From: Kutzneria viridogrisea
Lineage (GTDB): Bacteria; Actinomycetota; Actinomycetes; Mycobacteriales; Pseudonocardiaceae
Assembly: GCA_014138725.1 (NCBI GenBank)
Contig: JACJID010000001.1
Coordinates: 1,488,001 to 1,552,000, forward strand
Direction: 5' to 3'
DNA: 64,000 nt
In this document: in pieces, positions 25,199 to 32,958 of the stretch
Numbering within the stretch: the first letter of the stretch is position 1
How the letters are laid out: every line of letters begins with the position of its first letter
Notes under the pieces: model-generated
The model's database searches: none
The model's input: only the letters and a program-made list of their open reading frames with translations
What the model was told of the DNA's origin: nothing
Position numbers and translations under genes: made by a program

Positions 25199-26003
25199 CG
25201 ATCGCCACCTCACCGCGCAGGAACTGGATGTACCGCTCTGCCGAATTGTGCAGCACCCGGCTGCCACCCGACCTCAGCGCCGGGGTCCACCAGCCGCCGT
25301 AGACCCTCTCGAACGGGTAGTCGCGCAGCGCCGCGACTATGCCGCGCACCTGTTTCTCCGGTAGCGGCAGGCGGTTGGGCGCACTCCACATGAATGTCAA
25401 GCGGTCCTCGCCGGGGGTGACCATGATCGTGTCGCCGGTGAGCAGCACCCCGCCCTCGTGCGCCCAGTGCAGCGCCGTGCTGCCCGGGAAGTGGCCGCCG
25501 CACTGCACCAGCGTCACCCCCGGCAGCACCTGCTCGGTGCCCGACCAGGTGCGGACCCGCACGTCGGTGCGCTGCAACCAGTGCACGTCGGCCTCGGGCA
25601 GCACCACCTCGGCGCCGAACTCGTGGCTCCACTCGGCGAGCGCGCCGTACATGTGCGGGTGGCTGGAGGTCACCACGGCCAGGCCGCCCGCCTCGCGCAC
25701 CGCCTGCTTCGCCTGCTCGTCCAGGTAGGCCGGTGGGTCCCAGAGCAGGTTGCCCTGGTCGGTCCGCAGCAACAGGCCCCGTTGGCCCACACCGAGGTCC
25801 GGGGTCACGCCGATGCCCAGCAGTCCCGGCTCCACCTCGCGGATGTCCGCGCGGTGCCCCGCCGCCGCCAATTCCGCCAGCGTCGTCCAACGCTGCCCCG
25901 TCGGCGGCACCCACTGACGCTCGTCCTCGCACAACACGCACTCCGCAGGCGGTTGCTCGGTGTCGGGGTAGTGGGCCCCGCAGGTCGGGCAGATCCAGAA
26001 CAC
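25182..26003 (-). CDS. Metallo-beta-lactamase-fold hydrolase with N-terminal zinc ribbon
   Basis: About 273 residues. A zinc-ribbon-like head (CPTC at 5-8, CVLC at 22-25) is followed by DERQWVPPTGQRW and an MBL core. Metal ligands are suggested by SSHPHMYG, GGHFPG and LLTGDT. The first metal motif is HPHM rather than HxHxDH, so one metal site may be altered. GTG 26003 is chosen because GGGGGA precedes it and relatives start just before the first Cys; a TTG at 26015 is also in frame. Pairing with ArsR-rhodanese suggests sulfur or thioester hydrolysis under stress. Confidence 0.8.
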   Translation of the reverse strand: MFWICPTCGAHYPDTEQPPAECVLCEDERQWVPPTGQRWTTLAELAAAGHRADIREVEPGLLGIGVTPDLGVGQRGLLLRTDQGNLLWDPPAYLDEQAKQAVREAGGLAVVTSSHPHMYGALAEWSHEFGAEVVLPEADVHWLQRTDVRVRTWSGTEQVLPGVTLVQCGGHFPGSTALHWAHEGGVLLTGDTIMVTPGEDRLTFMWSAPNRLPLPEKQVRGIVAALRDYPFERVYGGWWTPALRSGGSRVLHNSAERYIQFLRGEVAIDGGVR

Positions 26004-26015
26004 GTCATCCCCCAA

Positions 26016-26051
26016 GAACTCAAGCTCTAAAGAACATTAGAATAAAAGAAC
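26016..26051 (-). promoter_or_regulatory. AT-rich promoter with three 16-bp-spaced GTTC repeats
   Basis: On the minus strand GTTCTTTTATTCTAAT, GTTCTTTAGAGCTTGA and GTTCTTGG follow at exact 16-base steps (GAAC on the plus strand at 26048, 26032 and 26016). This is the least GC-rich patch in the region and lies directly before the MBL/ArsR-rhodanese pair. It probably holds both the promoter and the ArsR operator. Confidence 0.5.
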
Positions 26052-26091
26052 TGTAGATCGCTGCCGACCCCTCCGCAACCCCTCCCCCCGC

Positions 26092-26520
26092 GAGCCCCGC
26101 TCTGAATGGCCAAGCCGCCGCCCCCTCCCCGCGAGTCCCGCTCACGCGAACGCGAGTCCCGTTCTGTGGGGCGTGAGTCCCGCTCAGGCGGGTGTGAGTC
26201 CCGTCTTGGGGTACATGGAGCCGCTGGCTTCGGCGCGAGTCCCGCTCTGCGGCGCGTGAGTCCCGCCTTGGTGTGCCCGAGTCTCGCTATGTGGCGCCGC
26301 AGTTCCGCCTTGGGGTGTGTGAAGCCGCTGGGTTCCGAGTGAGCCCCAGTCTGGCGGGCGCGGCCCCGTCTTGGGACGCGCGAGTCCCGTCCCGTGGTCC
26401 GCGAGTCTCGGTCTGGCGGGTGCGAGTCCCGCTCTGGGTTGTGCGAGTCCCGTTCCGTGGGGCGTGAGTCCCGCCTTGGGGTACGCGGAGCCGCTGGCTT
26501 CGGCGCGAGGCCCCAGCCTG
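26092..26520. repeat. Second GAGTCCCG array, more degenerate
   Basis: GAGTCCCG-like units recur at 26133, 26154, 26175, 26196, 26237, 26258 and 26279 with the same 21-base period as the array at 5405-5911. They are more diverged and broken. Inside it, GGAGCCGCTGGCTTCGGCGC occurs twice (about 26217 and 26487), a partial internal duplication. Reading frames here are artefacts of the period. The array runs into a clipped IS end at 26523. Confidence 0.8.
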
Positions 26521-26522
26521 GC

Positions 26523-26589
26523 GGGCCCGTCCAGTCATCACCACTCCACTCGGTCACCAGGGATGTTGCAACCACCCCCTGAACCCAAG
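26523..26589 (-). mobile_element. Solo IS30 left end (67 bp)
   Basis: The minus strand matches 7667-7733 of the intact IS at 66 of 67 positions, covering the left inverted repeat and the first transposase codons, and then stops abruptly at the GAGTCCCG array. A palindrome arm (GGCACTTTCACGACATG, 26588-26604) lies at the outer end. It is an IS remnant or an end-only copy. Confidence 0.85.
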
Positions 26590-26615
26590 GCACTTTCACG
26601 ACATGTGGGGTGTGG

Positions 26616-27779
26616 TCAGGCGAGTGCGGCGTAGGCGGCGGCCTGGATTGCGCGGTGCACGGGCGGCGGCTCGGGGCTGTCGAACATGCGCTGGGTCAGC
26701 ACGATGACGATCAGGTCCCGGCCGGGGTCCACGAGGAACGAGGTGCCGAGCCCGCCGTCCCACCCGTAGGCGCCGCTGTCGAGCACGGATTGGCCAAGCG
26801 TCCAGGACCGTCCGGTGAAGAAGTCCGGCCCGAGGCCACCACGCGCCTTCTGCTCGGCGGTCAACTGATCGGTGGTCATGCCACGCACGGCCTCGGCGGA
26901 CAGCACGGGCGAGCCGCCGCGCAGCAGCATCCGGGCAAAGGCAAGCAGGTCCTCGGCGGTGGAGACCAGCCCGGCAGCGCCGTCACCGAAGGCGGGCGGG
27001 CGGCTCCACGCGCCATCGGGCTGGTCCCAGACGAGGAGCCCACCGGGCCCGGACACGTAGGCGGTGGCCAGCCGCGAGCTGTCGGCGGCCCAGAACCGGG
27101 TGTCGCGCATGCCGAGCGGCTCGAACAGGCGGCTGCGCAGGACCTCGGCGAACGGGGTGCCCGCGGCACGGGCAGCGAGCACGCCGAGCACGGAGGAACC
27201 GGTGTTGTACAGCCAGCGCTCACCGGGCTGGGCGAGCAGGGGCAGGCTGCCGAGGTTGGCGATCCAGGTGTCGGGGTCGGGCTGCACGGCGGGTTCGGGC
27301 GGACCGAAGGTGGCCAGCCCGAGGGAGCGCTGAGCCTGGTCCACCGGCCAGGGTGTCGCGGCGGCGAACATCTCCATGGCCATGCCGAAGCCGCCGGTGA
27401 AGGTGAGCAGGTCGCGGGCGGTGATCGCGCGCCGCGCGGGCACGGTGTCGGTCAGCGGCCCGTCCGGCCGGCGCAGCACGCGCGGATTGGCCAGTTCGGG
27501 CAGCAGCCGGTCGACCGGCTCGTCGAGGTCGACCAGGCCCTCGTCGACGAGCCGGAGCACGGCCGCGGCGGTGATCGGCTTGGTGGTGGAGGCGATCCGG
27601 AACAGCGAGTCGCGTGCCACGGGGGCACCGCCGATCGTCAAGTGCCCCAAGGATTCGACGTGCACCTGCTCGCCGCTTGCCACGAGCGCGACGAGGCCGG
27701 GCACCTGCGTGTCGCCCACGTGTTCGGCTGCGGTCTCGCGCAGCTTCTCGATCCCCGCCGCCGTCAGACCTGTGCTCAC
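26616..27779 (-). CDS. Serine hydrolase, beta-lactamase/PBP4* family
   Basis: A 387-residue hydrolase. The catalytic S64-T-T-K67 is in RIASTTKPI, the YxN motif is in LYNTGSSVLG and YGWDGGLG is the third motif. It is distinct from the 456-residue relative at 5917 and lacks the extra C-terminal domain. No signal peptide is seen. GTG 27779 follows AGGAGGA at four to five bases on the minus strand. It lies downstream of the large receptor-like gene in the same direction and may be co-transcribed with it. The substrate is unknown. Confidence 0.86.
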   Translation of the reverse strand: MSTGLTAAGIEKLRETAAEHVGDTQVPGLVALVASGEQVHVESLGHLTIGGAPVARDSLFRIASTTKPITAAAVLRLVDEGLVDLDEPVDRLLPELANPRVLRRPDGPLTDTVPARRAITARDLLTFTGGFGMAMEMFAAATPWPVDQAQRSLGLATFGPPEPAVQPDPDTWIANLGSLPLLAQPGERWLYNTGSSVLGVLAARAAGTPFAEVLRSRLFEPLGMRDTRFWAADSSRLATAYVSGPGGLLVWDQPDGAWSRPPAFGDGAAGLVSTAEDLLAFARMLLRGGSPVLSAEAVRGMTTDQLTAEQKARGGLGPDFFTGRSWTLGQSVLDSGAYGWDGGLGTSFLVDPGRDLIVIVLTQRMFDSPEPPPVHRAIQAAAYAALA

Positions 27780-27859
27780 TGCGTCCTCCTCCTACGGTGC
27801 ACGGACTGTACGAGCTTGGACTCGGGCGGGCGCGAGAACTCATCGCCGCGCGGACGGCA

Positions 27860-30673
27860 CTAGCGGCCGTTGTCCTGCGGGCACCACTTCTCCGCCGGGC
27901 AGGCGGCGACGACCTTGCTGACGACCTCGCCGGAGACCACCCGCAACATGGCGATGGCCTTGTTCTGCGGTACGTGGTGGGTCAGGCTGCCGCCGAAGTC
28001 GATGTCGCCGGTGACCCCGGCGAGGGCCGTGTTGCCCTGGTCGGCCAGGTCAGTGGCGCGGTTGATCAGCCCGATCTCCCGCCACAGCCCGGCCGGGGTG
28101 ATCGGGATGTCGTGCTGAGCGAGGTACCTGGCCGCGCTGATCAGCACCCTGGTCGCGTCGAAGGAGAGGGCCGCGTGGCCGTCCAGGGAACGCGATGCGA
28201 GGTTGTCCGGGCTCTCGAAGCCGAACTGGTCCGACAGCCCGAACGTGGTGCCGTTGGTCCCCTCCGGCGCACCGGCGGCCGCCTTGCTCTCGTTGGCCAC
28301 CGAGAAGGACACATAGTAGAAGGGAACCGCCTTGTTGGCCTGTCGCTTGGCGGTGTCGGCCACGTAGCGGGTCACGTCGTCCCCGGCGAGGTAGGTCGCG
28401 GTGACCTCGCACTGCTGCGCGCCGTTGAGGAAGTCCTGGAAGTCCGGCACGCCCCGGCCCGCGAAGTAGACGATTCCCCGGAAGCCACAGGTGTCGCGAC
28501 CAGCGGCGTTCGCGGGCTTGCCGTCCTTGCCCGCCGGGTCGTACTGGACCTTGTCCACCACGAAGTTCCGGTCGGTGAACGCGGTGGCCACGTCATCGGC
28601 CAGGTTCGTGCTGTAGGTGTCCTGGGGATCGGCCGTGTAGTACACGCGGACCTTGGTGCCGGGCCCGTGCGGAACGGCTCCGGTGTTCCTGGCGAACTCG
28701 GCCGCGAACGCCGCCTCCCGGCGGTTCTGCGGGGCCACCTGGAAGTACAACGGGTTCTTGTCGACCAGCGAGTCGGCGGACAGCGTGGAGGCGACCATCG
28801 GCAGCCCCGCGGTGGTCAGCGCGTCGATGGTGTCCTGGGTCGGCTTGCTGCTCATGTCCAGCCCGACCACCCCGCCGATGCTGGGGTCGCTGACCGCCAT
28901 CCGGCCCAGCTGCGCGGCGACCGCGGGACCCTGGAGCATGTTCCGGCCCGCGTTGGCGATCAGCACGCGGACGATCGGCTCGGTCCTGCTGGCCGTGGTC
29001 AACTGGGCCCTCTGCGCGACAGCGACACCCTCCAGGCCCTCGCGCTGCGCGGTCAGGCTGTCGGCCTTGTCGTCGGCGGCGGTGAACGCCTGCATGTTGA
29101 CCAGGGTCAGGTAAGGCCAGTCCGGATGATCAGCGTGCAACTGCACGGCCTCGCGGTTGTTCGCCAGCACGGCGTCGAGCACCTGTCTGAACTGCAACGG
29201 ACCGGAGGTCGGTTCGAAGATGTCGGCGGAGCCGTCGGTGACCCCGGCGCAGCCGTCCACGGTGCGCGTCAGGCCAAGTGAGTACCAGGGCAGCGCGCCC
29301 CAATCCCCGCAGCGGTGGTCGGTCCACTGCCAGGCGCCCACTGCCGCGCTGGCGGCGAGCGCGACCACCAGCAGCACACGTGTGGTCCGGGAGACCAGCC
29401 AGGGCGCCGGGGGCACGACGTACCGCTCGCGCGGGCGGAACGTCTGCCTGAGTTCCTCGACCTGTTCCCCGGTGGGCGCGCCGGGCACCAGCACCCGCAG
29501 GTACCAGGCCGTGGACCTCCTGGCCCTCCTGTCGTTGGCGAGCGAGTCGCGCCAGTGCCCGTGCCCCACCGCGGCCTTGTCCGCGTTGTAGACCACCGGC
29601 TTGTGCGTGTGGTCCCCGGGTTCCACCGCGCTGGGCGGCACCTTGCGACTGGCGCTGATCACCAGCAGCGGGTCGAAGCGACCGATCTCGTTGCGCACCG
29701 AGTTGATCATGCGCAGCAGGGTGTACCCGCCGTTGGCCCGGGTGATGTTGTCCAGCAGCAGCGCGGTGTAGGTGCTCCTGCGCTTGCCGCGCAACTGCCA
29801 CGGCCGCCAGCGGTAGGACCGCCGCAGGTCCTCCAGCAGCGCGTTGACCAGCAGCCTGGCGACCTGCTCGGGGTCCTCGCGGGCCCACTCACCGGCGGTG
29901 AGCCGCTCGGCGAAACCGATGAAGTCCCCGGGGATCTGCGGGGACAGGTAGGGCTGGCGCAGGAACCACCGGTAGATCCCGGACAGGCCCGGTGCCCGGC
30001 CGGTGACCTTGGCCGCGAACAGCAGTGGCGGCAGCAGGCGCAGTGCCCTGGCCACCCAGCCCAGCCAGGTCGGGCCGTCGCTGGGCACCGAGGTGGCCGC
30101 GCCCAGGGAGTTCTCCAGCCTCGAGGTGATGTCCCGCTGGCGCAACCAGGATCGCAGCTTCGAGGTCCGCTCCCCGGGTTCGGCCAGCTCGTCCAGGTCC
30201 TGTTCCATCAGCCCGGTCATCAGGAACAGCGCGGGGAACCGGAACCGGCCCCAGCGCGAGTTGACGCTCCTGCTCAACTCGGCGGCGACGGCGAGCAGGA
30301 GCGCGCGCAGCACCTCGACGTCCGCGTGGTCCAACGGGTCGTGATCGGTGAGACGGGTGCGCGTCCCGGTGCCGAACTCCTCGTTGAGCCGGAGGTAGGC
30401 GTGCGGGATGCGGGACGGGCTGGCCGTCGCCAACTTGTCGCCCAGCGCGGGCAACAGCCCGTCGTGTGGCTGAGTGCGGATCAGGCAGAGCAGCGGCAGG
30501 CCCCGCCGCACCCTGCTCTCCCGCCTGCTGACCGGCTCGCTCGGGGTGTCCCCCCACTTCGGACGCCGCGTCAGCTGCTCGACCAGGTCGACCAGTTCCG
30601 TCACGCCGTTGAACACCGGCATCTCGTTGGACGTCGGCGGATCGCTGAACAGCTCCTGGCTGTTGTCCCCCAC
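27860..30673 (-). CDS. Large membrane receptor: NTPase-like domain, one TM, extracellular binding domain
   Basis: A 937-residue protein. Residues 1-420 are cytosolic and resemble the NTPase-like halves of actinobacterial receptor proteins, but the P-loop region reads [18 protein letters not shown], with no GKS/T, so nucleotide binding is probably lost. One membrane helix lies at about 428-450 (RVLLVVALAASAAVGAWQW). Residues 460-937 form a type I periplasmic-binding domain like those of branched-chain amino-acid transporters (SDPSIGGVVGLDMSS, AALSFDATRVLISA). The start is GTG 30673. No transporter subunits accompany it. It is divergent from a histidine kinase, which suggests signalling rather than uptake. 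Confidence 0.7.
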   Translation of the reverse strand: MGDNSQELFSDPPTSNEMPVFNGVTELVDLVEQLTRRPKWGDTPSEPVSRRESRVRRGLPLLCLIRTQPHDGLLPALGDKLATASPSRIPHAYLRLNEEFGTGTRTRLTDHDPLDHADVEVLRALLLAVAAELSRSVNSRWGRFRFPALFLMTGLMEQDLDELAEPGERTSKLRSWLRQRDITSRLENSLGAATSVPSDGPTWLGWVARALRLLPPLLFAAKVTGRAPGLSGIYRWFLRQPYLSPQIPGDFIGFAERLTAGEWAREDPEQVARLLVNALLEDLRRSYRWRPWQLRGKRRSTYTALLLDNITRANGGYTLLRMINSVRNEIGRFDPLLVISASRKVPPSAVEPGDHTHKPVVYNADKAAVGHGHWRDSLANDRRARRSTAWYLRVLVPGAPTGEQVEELRQTFRPRERYVVPPAPWLVSRTTRVLLVVALAASAAVGAWQWTDHRCGDWGALPWYSLGLTRTVDGCAGVTDGSADIFEPTSGPLQFRQVLDAVLANNREAVQLHADHPDWPYLTLVNMQAFTAADDKADSLTAQREGLEGVAVAQRAQLTTASRTEPIVRVLIANAGRNMLQGPAVAAQLGRMAVSDPSIGGVVGLDMSSKPTQDTIDALTTAGLPMVASTLSADSLVDKNPLYFQVAPQNRREAAFAAEFARNTGAVPHGPGTKVRVYYTADPQDTYSTNLADDVATAFTDRNFVVDKVQYDPAGKDGKPANAAGRDTCGFRGIVYFAGRGVPDFQDFLNGAQQCEVTATYLAGDDVTRYVADTAKRQANKAVPFYYVSFSVANESKAAAGAPEGTNGTTFGLSDQFGFESPDNLASRSLDGHAALSFDATRVLISAARYLAQHDIPITPAGLWREIGLINRATDLADQGNTALAGVTGDIDFGGSLTHHVPQNKAIAMLRVVSGEVVSKVVAACPAEKWCPQDNGR

Positions 30674-30756
30674 AGCAGTACCTCACGCATTCTTGATCCT
30701 CGAGCGTATCGCAGGTGTTCGCCACCTACCTGCACTTGGCGCCACGAGCGGCCGAT

Positions 30757-30786
30757 CCGCCAGGTCGCACCTGCGCGACCTGGCGG
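30757..30786. promoter_or_regulatory. Perfect hairpin in the receptor/kinase divergent gap
   Basis: CCGCCAGGTCGC (30757-30768) and its exact complement (30775-30786) enclose ACCTGC. It lies in the 177-base gap between the divergent receptor and kinase genes. It is a candidate operator for the response regulator or a cap on the leader RNA. Confidence 0.4.
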
Positions 30787-30850
30787 CCGAAGTTGGCGTT
30801 CTGACACCGTGAACGTGCCTGGTGAGCCAAGATCTGGAGGTGTGAACGGC

Positions 30851-32032
30851 GTGGGGGAGGCAGGTCTGCGCAGGCACCGCCGCGCGGTCGTGCTGGTCGG
30901 CCTGGTGCTGCTGCGGGTGCTGGTGTTCCCCCAGGTGGCGCTGAGCGTGGTCTTCGGCGCAGGTCAGCACCTGTACACCAACCCCGTGCTGGCCGGTGCC
31001 TGCTACGTGGTGGCGCTGGGTTGGAGCGTGGTGTTCCTGGTACTGGCCGTGTGCCGGGATCCGTTGCCCGCCTGGGTTGCGCTGGTGGACACGGCGTTGG
31101 TCGCGATCTGCCTGATGGCGTTGAGCCTCGCGGTGGCGCCGGAGTTCTTCCTCAGCACGATCAGCGACTCGGACCTGGAGGCGCTGGCGATCGCGTCCTC
31201 GTTGTCCACGGCGATCCTGTTGCCGCCCAAGCGGGCCGCGGTGTGCTGCCTGGTGCTGGCCGGGGCGTACTGGGTCGCGCAGGTCCCGGCGACCCAGCTC
31301 CAGGGCTACGACGTGATGGCCACGTTGAGCGTGCTCTGCTGGCAGTTGGGGGCTTCGTGGTTCGGTGGCATGGTCGCCGACGCGCTGCGCAAGGCCGCGG
31401 CCCAGGTCGACGCGGCGACCAGCGAACTGGTGGCCAGCCGGGAACGGCACGCGTTGGAGCAGGAGCGGGCGCGGCACTTCGAGGAGCAGAACCGCCGCTA
31501 CCGGGCGCTGCACGACGGGCCGCTGTCCCTGCTCACGGCGCTGGCGGGGCGCGGGCCGGTGGCGCACCCGGACGCGGAGATCCGCAGGCAGTGCGCGGTC
31601 AACGCGAACCTGTTGCGGGGACTGACACCTGACGAGCCGAACAGCACGCTGACCGACCTGTCGCTGGCGCTGACCGAGGCCTGCGCTGACCACGCCGCGC
31701 GCGGGGTCCGGGTGCACTACCAGTTCTCCGACCTGCCCGCGGATCTGAGCCCGGAGGTGGTCGGCGCGCTGAGCGGGGCCAGTCGCGAGGCGCTGAACAA
31801 CGTGGCCTCGCACGCGGGCACCGACCGGGCCTGGCTGACCGCGCTGCCCTCCGGCGGCGGCGTGGTGGTGGAGATCGTTGACCGCGGGGTGGGCTTCGAC
31901 CCCGTGCGCGCGGTGACCGGGCGCGGCCTGCCGGAGTCGATCCTGGGGCGGATGCGCGAGGTCGGCGGCCTTGCCGAGGTGGACAGCGCGCCGGAGCAGG
32001 GCACGAGGATCAAGCTGAGGTGGCCCGGGTGA
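30851..32032 (+). CDS. NarL-type sensor histidine kinase, membrane-bound
   Basis: About 393 residues. Five or six hydrophobic segments fill residues 10-165, followed by a short coiled linker. The phospho-acceptor is probably His221 in YRALHDGPLSLLTAL, a HisKA_3-like site. The ATPase domain shows SREALNNVASHA (N box) and DRGVGFDP (G1). GTG 30851 is preferred because GGAGG lies ten bases before it; GTG codons at 30809 and 30842 are alternatives. It overlaps the response-regulator gene by four bases, so they are a coupled two-component pair. Confidence 0.85.
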   Translation: MGEAGLRRHRRAVVLVGLVLLRVLVFPQVALSVVFGAGQHLYTNPVLAGACYVVALGWSVVFLVLAVCRDPLPAWVALVDTALVAICLMALSLAVAPEFFLSTISDSDLEALAIASSLSTAILLPPKRAAVCCLVLAGAYWVAQVPATQLQGYDVMATLSVLCWQLGASWFGGMVADALRKAAAQVDAATSELVASRERHALEQERARHFEEQNRRYRALHDGPLSLLTALAGRGPVAHPDAEIRRQCAVNANLLRGLTPDEPNSTLTDLSLALTEACADHAARGVRVHYQFSDLPADLSPEVVGALSGASREALNNVASHAGTDRAWLTALPSGGGVVVEIVDRGVGFDPVRAVTGRGLPESILGRMREVGGLAEVDSAPEQGTRIKLRWPG

Positions 32033-32643
32033 TCGACGTGGCGGTGGTCGACAACGACAAGCTCGTGCCCGCCGGGCTGCGCGCGATGCTGGCGCCGGTG
32101 GCCGGGATCCAGGTGGTCGGCACGAGCACCAGCGTGCACGACCACCTGCGGGCGGGGCTGTCGGCCGATGTGGTGCTGCTGGACCTGATCCTGGAGGACG
32201 GCCGGGACCCGAGCCAGAACGTGGCCGCCATACGGGAGACCGGCGCTCGGGTGCTGGTGATGTCGGTGCACGGCGACCGCCACCACGTGCGCGACACGAT
32301 CCGTGCCGGGGCTTCCGGCTACCTGCTCAAGGACGACGACACCGACAAGCTCGCCGAGGCCATCCGTGCCGTGCACGCCGGTGAGCTGGCGATGACCCCC
32401 GAGCTGGCGTTCATCATCACCCTGCAACCGCCCAGGTTGACCGAGCGCCAGGTGGAGGTGCTGCACCTGTACGGCACGGGCTGCACCCTGGAGGCGACCG
32501 CGCACCGGCTGCGCATCAGCGTGGGCAGCGTGCGCACCCACCTGAGCCGGATCTACGCCAAGTTCGCCGCGGCGGGCGACCCGATCCGCAGCCGCGAGGA
32601 CATCCCGCCGCGGGTGCGCGACTACGAGATCGGGCCGTCGTAG
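32029..32643 (+). CDS. NarL/LuxR-family response regulator
   Basis: A 204-residue protein. The receiver domain (1-118) has acidic residues at 8-10, the phosphorylated Asp52 in VVLLDLILE and Lys101. The LuxR helix-turn-helix is at 137-182 (TERQVEVLHLYGTGCTLEATA...). The start GTG 32029 overlaps the kinase stop as GTGA. Its likely targets are its own operon and the divergent receptor gene, where a perfect inverted repeat is present. Confidence 0.88.
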   Translation: MIDVAVVDNDKLVPAGLRAMLAPVAGIQVVGTSTSVHDHLRAGLSADVVLLDLILEDGRDPSQNVAAIRETGARVLVMSVHGDRHHVRDTIRAGASGYLLKDDDTDKLAEAIRAVHAGELAMTPELAFIITLQPPRLTERQVEVLHLYGTGCTLEATAHRLRISVGSVRTHLSRIYAKFAAAGDPIRSREDIPPRVRDYEIGPS

Positions 32644-32648
32644 CGTCC

Positions 32649-32864
32649 TGAAGGTGCCGTTCACGGCGTGGTGGGTGGGCCACGTGGGCCTGCCACGGCC
32701 GCCTTCGCGGCGCGTCTCGGTGGCGCCATGTCCTGAAGGTGCCGTTCACGGCGTTGGGTGTCCCGAACGGCACCTTCATGGCAGTGCGACGCGATCCGGC
32801 CCGCCCACCCCGCCATGTCACGAAGGTGCCGTTCACGGCGTTCACCGTCACGAACGGCACCTTC
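32649..32864. repeat. Cluster of GGTGCCGTTC palindromes
   Basis: TGAAGGTGCCGTTC occurs as a lone arm (32649-32662) and as a hairpin (32734-32747 with 32765-32778); a second hairpin lacks the outer T (32822-32834 with 32852-32864). Loops are about 17 bases and themselves repeat ACGGCGTT. They belong to the same family as the element at 550-598 (GGTGCC for AAGTGCC). They separate the response-regulator gene from the iron locus and may terminate transcription. Confidence 0.8.
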
Positions 32865-32902
32865 ATGGCACTCTGACCCTGATCGGCACTCGCGGTACGG
32901 AC

Positions 32903-32921
32903 TATGGTTAGGCTAACCTTC
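32903..32921 (+). promoter_or_regulatory. Iron box (DtxR/IdeR-type)
   Basis: TATGGTTAGGCTAACCTTC has a perfect 13-base palindromic core (GGTTAG-G-CTAACC, 32906-32918) matching the TTAGGTTAGSCTAACCTAA consensus of actinobacterial iron repressors. It lies 38 bases before the flavoprotein ATG and probably controls the run from 32959 to 39359. Confidence 0.85.
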
Positions 32922-32958
32922 GCCTCAACGGTCCGGTATCACGAGAGATGGTCCACGC

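Noticed and set aside
26027-26599. A 190-codon minus-strand frame across the second array
   Set aside because: It is built from the repeat units and the IS-end start codons and is not protein-like.
29315-30850. Extension of the histidine kinase frame by about 500 codons upstream
   Set aside because: That part is antisense to the receptor gene and has no domain character; a ribosome site supports a start near 30851.
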